In this document: piece after piece, positions 57,251 to 64,000 of the stretch
How positions within the stretch are numbered: the first letter of the stretch is position 1
Layout of the letters: each line of letters starts with the position of its first letter
Made by a program: the position numbers and the translations under genes
Notes under the pieces: model-generated
What the model was told of the DNA's origin: nothing
Databases searched by the model: none
Seen by the model: the letters and a program-made list of their open reading frames with translations, nothing else
From: Solirubrobacter soli DSM 22325
GTDB taxonomy: Bacteria; Actinomycetota; Thermoleophilia; Solirubrobacterales; Solirubrobacteraceae
Direction: 5' to 3'
Assembly: GCF_000423665.1 (NCBI RefSeq)
Contig: NZ_AUIK01000009.1
Span: 310,001-374,000, forward strand
DNA: 64,000 nt

Positions 57251-59836
57251 TTACGGCGTCGTCGTGCTCAAGGTGAACGTCAGCGTCTTGGAGTACGCGC
57301 CCGTGCGCAGCGCGTCACCCGCATCCACGTGCTGGTTGAACGTGATCGTCACGGCGTCGTTGGCGACCGGGGCCGTCCAGACCGACTTGCTGAACGCCAC
57401 CGAGAGCGGCGACGGCAGCGAGAACGCGCCGTTCATCAGGTGGCCCGGATCGGACACCGTGAGCGAGGCATCGCCCGCCGTCGACACGACGTTGGCGGTC
57501 GTGGTCGCCGTGTAGTCCTTGGCCACGCCCGGCGTGAACGCGCCGAAGGAGGCTGGACCGCCGAGCGTCAGCGCGAGCGTCGCCGGGACCGAGCCGCCGA
57601 CCGTCCCGGACACGGGCACCAGCCGCGTCAGCTCGGACGAGGTCGACGCGACCCACCCGCCCTCGCCGGCGTAGCGGGCGCTGATCTGATGCGAACCTCC
57701 GCTCAGCGCCGGAGTCGGCAGCGTGGCGACGCCGTTGACGAGCGGCACCGGCGAGCCGAGCGGCAGGCCGCCGTCGAGGAACTGCACCGCGCCCGAGACG
57801 CGGTCCAACCCGGTGAACCCGTCCAAGTCGGCCTTCTGCAGCGCCTCGGCCATCAGCGCGGGCGGCAGCGGCGAGGCGGCCGGGGCGCTGCCGGTGACGG
57901 TCGCGACGAAGGACGAGCCCGTGTCGGCGATCGCCGTCGTGGTCGGTTCGCCGCCCGACACGCCCGCCGCCGCCAGCGCCGCCGCGCCACCGACGACCGG
58001 CAGCGAGATGCGCGAGTTCTTCAGCGAGAGGGTGATGTTGGCCGCCACGGCGGCGGCGGTCGTGCCGTAGTCGGGGTAGGAGCCGACGATGACCACGGCG
58101 AGCCGGTGACCGGCGGGCACCGTGTAGTCGTACGGCAGCAGCGGGAAGCTGAACGGGTAGCGCTGGCCGGCGACGATCGGCGTCGTCTTCGTCCGGTCGG
58201 TGCGATGGCCCGCGTCCAGCACGCCCTTGGTGATGCGCCACGCGGTCGCCGTGGTGTCGATCCGCTCGCCGACGTCCTTGTAGCACCCGTTGTCGCTCGC
58301 GCTCGCCTGGCCCCAGCACTCCGAGGTGGTGAGCGTCTGGACGCCGTCGCTGGTGCGCGAGACGCGCGCGAACGCGGGGCCGTAGTCGACCAGGATCGCG
58401 CCGAGGTGCGTCGCGGTCCTGTCGGCCGACGCGTCGAGTTGCACGACCGGCGTGCCGGAGATGTGCAGCGGCGCCTTCAGCGCCCCCGTGGCGAAGACGC
58501 GACGGTTCGCGTTCGCCGTGTCGATCGGGGCGAGCATGCCGGTCGCGTTCGTGTTCTCACGCTGCGTCCGGTTGTCGAGGAACGTCGTCGTCTGGTCGTC
58601 ACCGGAGATCGGCGCCAACCCGAGCTCGTTGCCGGGCTTGAGGAACAGCTGGGTCGGCTTGGAGCCGGGGACGGGGAAGCCGCCGAAGTCGGTCAGCTTG
58701 CCCGGCTCGGTCTCGATCGTCACCTGCGGCTCGTCCATGACACCGTTCTGAACGCCCTGGAGCCAGTAGTCGAACCAGTGGTGGACGGTGTCGACCCACT
58801 TCGAGCGCGAGTTGTCGAACGGGTCGACGTGGCCGGTCTGCATCAGCCACGCCTTGCGCGGGATGCCGAGGTCCTGCAGCGCGTACCAGAACCGGCTGAA
58901 GTGATCGATGCGCACGTTCTCGTCGCCCATGCCGTGCGTGAGGAACACGCTCGCCTTGACCTTGGGCGCCTCGTCGACGTAGTTGCGGTCCGACCAGAAC
59001 GGTGTCGTGAAGTCCGCGGTGGCGTCCCCGTCACCCGCGTCGATGGCGTCGCGGAACGGCTTGCAGTAGGCGCGCCGGTTGGCGTCGGTCACGGTGTTGG
59101 CGAGCGAGGACACGTAGTGCCCGCCGCGCTGGATGACGCCGTTGGAGCGCGTGTAGTCGTAGTAGTCGTACGGGCCGGACTCGCCGACGATGGTCGTCAG
59201 GCCTTCGACGCCGGTGACCGCGGTGGCGGCGGCGAGCGCGCCGTCGTAGGACTTGCCGATCATGCCGGTCTTGCCGTTGAACCAGGCCGGCGCGGGAACG
59301 AGGTTCCCGGCGGCGTCGTGCGCGGTGCGGCGGCCGCGGAACCAGTCGATGACCTCGGCCGCGGCGTTGTTGTCGGTCGGGCCCTGGACCGTCGGGCAGC
59401 CCGTCGAGTGGTTCGTGCCCGTCATGTCCACGAGCGCGATCGCGTAACCGCGCGGGACGAAGTAGTTGTCGAGGAAGAGCGGCCACTTCTGCAGCAGGCC
59501 GTTCGCGTCGTCGACCTTCAGCTGCGACTCGTTGCCGCGCCCGAGCGTCGAGTAGTACGGGCTGTCATCCATGATCACCGGGGCCTTGAGGCCCTGCGCG
59601 GTGGCCGCCGGGCGGATGATGTCCACGGCGACCTTGTCGGCGACCCCGTCGACGTCGGAGTCATAGTCCGTGTCGACCCACACGCGATCGCGGATCGCGG
59701 TCGTGTAGTCGAACGCCTCCTGCGTCTCGCCGTTCGCGACGACGATCGATGGCGGCGTCTGGGCGCGCGCTGTCGCCGCGCCCGAGAGCACCGCGGCGGC
59801 GACCGCCGCGGCGCACAACACCCTGCGTCCCTGCAT
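57251..59836 (-). CDS. Secreted Xaa-Pro dipeptidyl-peptidase (S15/CocE) with shared C-terminal module
   Basis: 861 residues. The signal peptide is LCAAAVAAAVLSGAATARA. The S15 family start is clear (RDRVWVDTDYDSDVDGVADKVAVDIIRP), the nucleophile elbow is GMIGKSYDGALAAA, and the alpha/beta hydrolase core continues with VSVFLTHGMGDENVRIDHFSRF and QTGHVDPFDNSRSK. A galactose-binding-like jelly roll (WRITKGVLDAGHRTDRT, LLPYDYTVPAGHRLAVVIVGSYPDYG) follows, as in X-Pro dipeptidyl-peptidases, then an Ig-like domain and the ~115-residue C-terminal module shared with the esterase at 45452. It releases X-Pro dipeptides from peptides outside the cell. Confidence 0.88.
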   Translation of the reverse strand: MQGRRVLCAAAVAAAVLSGAATARAQTPPSIVVANGETQEAFDYTTAIRDRVWVDTDYDSDVDGVADKVAVDIIRPAATAQGLKAPVIMDDSPYYSTLGRGNESQLKVDDANGLLQKWPLFLDNYFVPRGYAIALVDMTGTNHSTGCPTVQGPTDNNAAAEVIDWFRGRRTAHDAAGNLVPAPAWFNGKTGMIGKSYDGALAAATAVTGVEGLTTIVGESGPYDYYDYTRSNGVIQRGGHYVSSLANTVTDANRRAYCKPFRDAIDAGDGDATADFTTPFWSDRNYVDEAPKVKASVFLTHGMGDENVRIDHFSRFWYALQDLGIPRKAWLMQTGHVDPFDNSRSKWVDTVHHWFDYWLQGVQNGVMDEPQVTIETEPGKLTDFGGFPVPGSKPTQLFLKPGNELGLAPISGDDQTTTFLDNRTQRENTNATGMLAPIDTANANRRVFATGALKAPLHISGTPVVQLDASADRTATHLGAILVDYGPAFARVSRTSDGVQTLTTSECWGQASASDNGCYKDVGERIDTTATAWRITKGVLDAGHRTDRTKTTPIVAGQRYPFSFPLLPYDYTVPAGHRLAVVIVGSYPDYGTTAAAVAANITLSLKNSRISLPVVGGAAALAAAGVSGGEPTTTAIADTGSSFVATVTGSAPAASPLPPALMAEALQKADLDGFTGLDRVSGAVQFLDGGLPLGSPVPLVNGVATLPTPALSGGSHQISARYAGEGGWVASTSSELTRLVPVSGTVGGSVPATLALTLGGPASFGAFTPGVAKDYTATTTANVVSTAGDASLTVSDPGHLMNGAFSLPSPLSVAFSKSVWTAPVANDAVTITFNQHVDAGDALRTGAYSKTLTFTLSTTTP

Positions 59837-59870
59837 TTCTCCAGACCCCCTGGATAGACCGGGGCCGAAA

Positions 59871-60275
59871 CTACTCCCGCGAACTCCCGCTGTCGTCCGA
59901 CTCCGAACGGAAATCGCGCCGCCCGCTTTCGACAGGCTCCATCACGCGGTTCTCACGTTGCGCGCGGGCCATCGCCGCCTCGACGAGCTCGCTCGCGAAG
60001 CCGGTCTCCTCGCCCTCGCGCAGGCCCTCCAGCGAGACCAGCACCGCGAGCGCCCGCTCGTTGGGCGCGAACCCCGGCAGCTGCTTGCGCATGAACCGCC
60101 CGCGCTCGGTCCGCGGCCGGAACGGGTCCGGATGCCCGAGCTCGGCCTGTGAGCGCGCGAACGCCAGCGCCTCCTCGCCGTCGGGCGGGAGCGCCTCGAT
60201 GTACGCCGCCCAGTCGTCGGCGCCATGGGCGCGCAGGTACGCGCCCATGCGCCGCAGCGTGAGGACCGCGCTCAC
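59871..60275 (-). CDS. 134-residue helical protein of unknown function, coupled to a cupin gene
   Basis: It starts at GTG 60275, which overlaps the cupin stop as GTGA. The sequence is helical and charged (LTLRRMGAYLRAHGADDWAAYIEALPPDGEEALAFARSQ, RFMRKQLPGFAPNERALAVLVSLEGLREGEETGFASELVEAAMARAQRENRVMEPV). No cysteine, signal peptide or membrane segment. Family not recognised. The coupling suggests function with the cupin. Confidence 0.62.
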   Translation of the reverse strand: MSAVLTLRRMGAYLRAHGADDWAAYIEALPPDGEEALAFARSQAELGHPDPFRPRTERGRFMRKQLPGFAPNERALAVLVSLEGLREGEETGFASELVEAAMARAQRENRVMEPVESGRRDFRSESDDSGSSRE

Positions 60276-60664
60276 TCGGTCCAGAAGTCCGGCAGCTGCT
60301 CGGCGTCGCCGAACCCGACGTTGGGCGCGCCGACGGCCAGGATCTCCGCGCCGTCCGGCCCGGCCTCCATGCCGCGGCGGACCGCGGGCGGGATCCGGAC
60401 CGCGTCCCACGTGGCGAGGTCGACGATCTCGTCCTCGAGCTTGACCCGCGCCGAGCCCTTGACCACGACGTAGACCTCTTCCTGCTGCTTGTGGCGATGC
60501 CCGAACGGGACCCGGAAGTTCGGCGCCAGCGTGAAGAGCGTCATCCCCTGGTTGTCGAGCTCGAGCGCCTCGCGGGCGAAGCGCGACTGCAGGCCGTCCG
60601 GCATCCCGAACTTCCGCGCCGCGTCCTCGACCTCGCGTAGGTTGCGCTTCGTGTAGTCGGCCAT
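60272..60664 (-). CDS. Single-domain cupin protein
   Basis: 130 residues from ATG 60664. The cupin core is FGHRHKQQEEVYVVVKGSARVKLEDEIVDLATWDAVRIPPAVRRGMEAGPDGAEILAVGAPN, with a likely metal site (HRH...E). The N-terminus (ADYTKRNLREVEDAARKFGMPDGLQSRF) is a short helical segment. It may bind a small ligand or be an isomerase/dioxygenase. Located just after the AlkD-like gene (five-base gap) and coupled to the following unknown gene. Confidence 0.82.
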   Translation of the reverse strand: MADYTKRNLREVEDAARKFGMPDGLQSRFAREALELDNQGMTLFTLAPNFRVPFGHRHKQQEEVYVVVKGSARVKLEDEIVDLATWDAVRIPPAVRRGMEAGPDGAEILAVGAPNVGFGDAEQLPDFWTE

Positions 60665-60669
60665 GACCC

Positions 60670-61329
60670 CTAGGTTGTCACGTTCTTGAGCGCTTCCCGC
60701 CGACTCAGGGGCGCCAACTCGTGCGTGTCGCAGTAGGCGATCACGGTCTCCGGCTCGACCCAGGCGTACGCGCGCAGCGCCCACCCGATCGCCTTGCGGA
60801 TGAAGAACTCCTTCTCGCCCCGGTTGGGCTCGATGCAGTCGGCGAGCAGCGCGAAGTCGGTCTCGCGCTTGCGCCGGACCTGGGCGATGATCGACGCCCG
60901 TCGCTTCCACATCACCTCGTCGGTCGACCACTCGCGCAGCACCGGCGCGACCGACGGCAACAGCTCCCCGAGCGGCCCGGCCGAGACCTCGTCGACGAAG
61001 TCCCACCACGCGCCGGTCACGATCAGCTCCTCGTAGAGCGGCAGCGCATCGAGCGTGCGGTAGGCGCGGTAGCGGCGGTCCTGCAGCAGGGCGAGGGCCA
61101 TGTAGCGCTCCTCGCGATGGGTGGCGTCCCGCCACAGCGTCAGGATCGTGTCGCTCCACGCCTCGAAGCCCGCCAGCGGGTGCGCCGCGAACACCGCCCG
61201 CGCGAGCTTGGCCCGCGCGGGCTTCTGAACGCCATAGAACGGCATGGCCGACTTCATGTACGCCTGCATGTCCGGCGCCTTCTCCGGATCGGCGAGGCCG
61301 GCCAGGCCGCTGCGTATCTCCTCGATCAC
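60670..61329 (-). CDS. AlkD-like DNA alkylation-repair glycosylase
   Basis: 219 residues from GTG 61329. The HEAT-like repeats of the AlkD family are visible: DMQAYMKSAMPFYGVQKPARAKLARAVF, LWRDATHREERYMALALLQDRRYRAY, LYEELIVTGAWWDFVDEVSAGPLGELL, DEVMWKRRASIIAQVRRKRETDFALLADCI and EKEFFIRKAIGWALRAYAWVEPETVIAYCDTHELAPLSRREALKNV. AlkD removes bulky or positively charged alkylated bases without base flipping. The GTG overlaps the stop of the M36 peptidase gene as GTGA, an odd pairing of unrelated functions. Confidence 0.88.
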   Translation of the reverse strand: MIEEIRSGLAGLADPEKAPDMQAYMKSAMPFYGVQKPARAKLARAVFAAHPLAGFEAWSDTILTLWRDATHREERYMALALLQDRRYRAYRTLDALPLYEELIVTGAWWDFVDEVSAGPLGELLPSVAPVLREWSTDEVMWKRRASIIAQVRRKRETDFALLADCIEPNRGEKEFFIRKAIGWALRAYAWVEPETVIAYCDTHELAPLSRREALKNVTT

Positions 61330-64000
61330 ACGCTGAACTTCACCACCGTCGTCGTCTTGTTGCCCGCCGCGTCCGTCGCCGTCAGCGTGGCCGTGTACTT
61401 GCCCTTCCCGAGCCCCTTGGCGGGCAGCGCGAGGGACTTGGCGCCCGGCGCGGCACTGCCGCGGGCCGCGAGGACCTGGCGCGTGCAGGTCCTGACGCCC
61501 TTGCGCTTCTTGCCGGCAAGGCACTTGCCGCCCTTCTTGATCCCGGGCGTCGCACGGGTCACGACTGCGGTCACGGTCGCCGGCTCGGACAGCGTGAGCG
61601 AGAACGTGGCGCGCTTGTTCTTCCTGCCCGCCTTGGTGAGCTTGACCGTGGCCTTCAGCGACGGCCCGACCGTGTCCGGGACGACCGTCGGCGTCGGGCT
61701 GACGGTCGGCACGACCACGACCACGGGCGCGGGTGCGGTCGTGAATGTGCGGTCCCCACCGCCCACGGCGGCGACGCCGCCCTCGCGGATCGCCTCGACG
61801 CGGTAGTGGTAGGTCGTGCCGGGCTCGAGCCCGGTGAGCATGGCGGTGCCGGCGACCGCGGCCTTCGCCGCGCCGACGTCCTGCGACGCCGTCGCCGAGC
61901 CATACGCCTCGGTCTTGCCATAGGCGAAGCGCAGGCCGGTGGCGCGACCGTTGGGCGTGACCGTGCCGGCGAGCGTCGCGGTGTCGCGCGTGACGTCGCT
62001 CGCGTCGCCGGTCGCCGCCGCCGGGATCTCCAGGCCTGAGCACGGGAACTGGGCGCGTGGCCCGTCCGGGCCCCACGCGTACAGCGCGCCGGTGTCGTTC
62101 GGCTCGATGTCGGTGATCCGCAGCGTCCAGGTGCCACCGGCGGGCTTGCCGTCGAACTTGTCGAGCCCGTTCGGCTCCTCAGTCCGGTAACGCCCGGTCA
62201 CGGGTCCGGGGCCTGCGTCCGGGAGCGCGGCCGCGGCGTCGGAGTCGAAGATGACGTCGACGAGGTCGTCGCCGCCCCAATCCTTCTTCGGAGCGAACAG
62301 CGTGACGGTCTCGCCGGCGTGCTCGACGTCGATCACGAGGTCGCTGAGGTACGTGTGGCGCAACTCGTCGATGCGGATGTCGACATCCGTGATCGTCCCG
62401 CCGGGGGCGGCCTCGAACGTCGCCTCGGTCACGGCGTCGGTCGCCCCGTCGGGCGCGTCGGCGAGGGCCACCGCCTTCTGCGCCCACGGACGCATCCGCA
62501 CGCTCGCCCGGTCCTGGCGCGAGCCGGCGACGTTCGCCGTGACCGTCAGCGGGACCGTGGTGTAACACGAGTTGGGCAGCCGCGCGGTCAGCGGGGTCGC
62601 GTTCGCCGCGGTGCGGCCGTTGCCCAAGAGCGCCCAGGTCGCGGTGCCGTCGACGGGCGTCACGCCCGGATCGGTCGAGCTGAGCGAGCCGGTGACCCCG
62701 GACAGGTCGGTGAGACCCGGGGAGAAGAACGGCGCCGAGACCGAGATCCGCTCGCCCGGCTCGAACTTGCCGTCGTTGTCGCCGCCGGGATAGGCGTCGG
62801 TGACCGTCATCGGCTCGTCCCAGAGCGAGTCGCGGGGCGCGGCATAGCTCTCGGTGGGGGTCGTCGAGTTGGCGTCGGCCGTGGTCGCGTCGAAGCCCAT
62901 GCCGCGGGCGCGGAAGACCTCCCAGGCCTTCGCGAGGTAGTCGTCAGGCGCGCCCGGCGCGCTGCGCATCGCCGCGGCCTGGCGCAGGATCGCGTCGCGC
63001 GCGTCCAGGAACGACGGGTTGTCCGGTGTGAGCCGCATTCCGCCGGCGACGAGCGCTCGCGCGGCGTCGCTGCCGACCGCCTTGCGCAGGTCCCACAGCG
63101 TCTCGGCCCAGACCTCGCCGCCGTTGTGCGGGCCGCTGGCGGGAGGGTTCGCGGTGTCCTTGAGGTCCCCGTACGTGTAGCCGCCGAGAACCGTGGTGAG
63201 CGTCCCGTTGCCGTTGCAGGCCGGGGTGGTGCCGGCCGGGTCGACCGGGCAGTCCGTCGGCTTGGCGCGGATGCCGCCTGGCCAGACGTGCTCGGCCAAC
63301 TTGAGGTCGCCGACGACGGGCGTGTCCTTGAGGCCGCCCTCGGCCACCAGCAGGTCGGTGGAGAAGAAGTCCGCCCAGGCCTCGTTCATCATCCCGCCCT
63401 GGGCCGAGCCGAGCGCGCACCCGCCGCCGGCATTGACGATCAGGCGGCAGGCGAGCCCGTGCGTGATCTCGTGGTAGACGATCCCGGCGACGTCGCCGCC
63501 GTTGGCGTCCACCTTGGTGAACAGGAACATCTGCATGCGCGGCGCGTTGCCGTCGGACGGCGTCGAGAAGTTCGCGTTGTTGAGGCCCTGGCCGTCGTTG
63601 GTCTCCGCGCGCACGTAGTCGCCGTCCTTGCCGGAGCCGCTCGTGTTGACGCGCTGGAAGTTGCCGGACGCTTCGTCGAAGCCGATCGGCGGCTGGGCGA
63701 GGTACGTGAGGTAGCGGCTGGTGAGCACGTGCACGTTGGTCGATGCCTGACGCTCGTTGACCATCGACGTGGCGGGTATGGCCGAGTTCCATGAGCAGCC
63801 CGATACCGGGGGACATGGCGTCCCGCCCGCGACGATCTGCCGGTCATAGAGCCAGTCCGGACCGCCGTCCGAGTCGCCGCTCTTCGGGATCTGCCGGCGC
63901 GTGCCGCCGTCCTCGAGACCCGGCGCCGGGTCCTGGTCGTTGGGGTCGACGTACGTGCGCGCGTACTGGCCCCAAAGGCGGGTGCCGCCGGCGTTCTGGT
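61326..64000 (-). CDS. Secreted M36 (fungalysin-type) metallopeptidase, 5' end outside window
   Basis: The frame is open from 61326 to the window end, so the N-terminus with any signal and propeptide lies outside. The zinc motif GIVYHEITHGLACRL (HExxH) and the later NEAWADFFS with the third ligand Glu identify an M36/M4-like enzyme. The chain then carries a proprotein-convertase P domain (FEAAPGGTITDVDIRIDELRHTYLSDLVIDVEHAGETVTLFAPKKDWGGDD, WTLRITDIEPNDTGALYAWG), a fibronectin type III domain (ATLAGTVTPNGRATGLRFAYGKTEAYGS) and an Ig-like ending with a disulfide. It should degrade extracellular protein. Confidence 0.88.
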   Translation of the reverse strand, partial: QNAGGTRLWGQYARTYVDPNDQDPAPGLEDGGTRRQIPKSGDSDGGPDWLYDRQIVAGGTPCPPVSGCSWNSAIPATSMVNERQASTNVHVLTSRYLTYLAQPPIGFDEASGNFQRVNTSGSGKDGDYVRAETNDGQGLNNANFSTPSDGNAPRMQMFLFTKVDANGGDVAGIVYHEITHGLACRLIVNAGGGCALGSAQGGMMNEAWADFFSTDLLVAEGGLKDTPVVGDLKLAEHVWPGGIRAKPTDCPVDPAGTTPACNGNGTLTTVLGGYTYGDLKDTANPPASGPHNGGEVWAETLWDLRKAVGSDAARALVAGGMRLTPDNPSFLDARDAILRQAAAMRSAPGAPDDYLAKAWEVFRARGMGFDATTADANSTTPTESYAAPRDSLWDEPMTVTDAYPGGDNDGKFEPGERISVSAPFFSPGLTDLSGVTGSLSSTDPGVTPVDGTATWALLGNGRTAANATPLTARLPNSCYTTVPLTVTANVAGSRQDRASVRMRPWAQKAVALADAPDGATDAVTEATFEAAPGGTITDVDIRIDELRHTYLSDLVIDVEHAGETVTLFAPKKDWGGDDLVDVIFDSDAAAALPDAGPGPVTGRYRTEEPNGLDKFDGKPAGGTWTLRITDIEPNDTGALYAWGPDGPRAQFPCSGLEIPAAATGDASDVTRDTATLAGTVTPNGRATGLRFAYGKTEAYGSATASQDVGAAKAAVAGTAMLTGLEPGTTYHYRVEAIREGGVAAVGGGDRTFTTAPAPVVVVVPTVSPTPTVVPDTVGPSLKATVKLTKAGRKNKRATFSLTLSEPATVTAVVTRATPGIKKGGKCLAGKKRKGVRTCTRQVLAARGSAAPGAKSLALPAKGLGKGKYTATLTATDAAGNKTTTVVKFSV

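Overview
The window looks like chromosomal DNA of a high-G+C actinobacterium, most plausibly of the class Thermoleophilia (Solirubrobacter/Conexibacter-like). This is an inference from gene content, heavy C/G third codon positions, frequent GTG/TTG starts, many -10 elements placed directly in front of start codons, and numerous secreted proteins with low-complexity Ala/Thr/Pro/Gly tails. No rRNA, tRNA, CRISPR array, transposase or integrase was recognised. I count 63 protein genes, two of them cut by the window ends.

Layout. 1-3.1 kb: end of a YihY/BrkB membrane protein, a secreted polysaccharide deacetylase and an RTX-repeat protein. 3.1-7.5 kb: a 995-residue BTAD/AAA regulator followed by an ECF sigma factor and a translationally coupled one-helix membrane protein. 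7.4-15.1 kb: an NTN-hydrolase lipoprotein, M29 aminopeptidase, MBL-fold hydrolase, metF, an HDOD-GGDEF protein and a YgjP-type metallopeptidase. 15.1-19.3 kb: an SSI-like lipoprotein, a CHAP hydrolase, a GAF/PAS protein and a GNAT acetyltransferase. 19.3-24.1 kb: housekeeping genes (citrate synthase, PfkB kinase, DEAD-box helicase, cyclophilin). 24.9-25.5 kb: a 580-base noncoding stretch rich in potential hairpins. 25.5-36.6 kb: aldehyde dehydrogenase, a second ECF sigma, an APH-like kinase, a glycosidase-like protein, SixA phosphatase, M20 peptidase, Fpg/Nei glycosylase, FAD oxidoreductase, an AraC regulator and a Gly-rich secreted protein. 36.6-40.7 kb: an oxidative-stress block (Fur, KatG, LysR, a cysteine-dioxygenase-like cupin). 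40.7-42.8 kb: a divergent MFS exporter / HxlR repressor pair. 42.9-44.4 kb: a small PI3/4-kinase-like protein with an unknown protein and an XRE regulator, the best candidate for an undescribed system. 44.4-64 kb: a 2OG-Fe(II) oxygenase, a series of large secreted hydrolases (esterase-like, a subtilase-fold protease with sedolisin-like catalytic residues, S15 peptidase, M36 fungalysin), a DUF4157 (eCIS-core) protein, a FliK-like protein, a Bcp peroxiredoxin, an ArsR-SRPBCC-VOC operon and an AlkD-like glycosylase.

How the genes work together. The clearest regulatory units are fur-katG (operator-like palindrome, overlapping genes), hxlR/MFS (inverted repeat whose arms sit at both -10 boxes), arsR-SRPBCC-VOC (overlapping half-sites in the promoter) and the kinase/XRE cassette (12-bp palindrome in front of the second transcript). 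A recurrent feature is a TANNNT hexamer ending 6-10 bases before the start codon (20 genes), which predicts leaderless or nearly leaderless mRNAs. In two divergent pairs with identical 25-base gaps the two opposite -10 boxes share their central TA. Convergent neighbours repeatedly share 4-base stop/stop overlaps, and same-strand neighbours often use ATGA/GTGA coupling.
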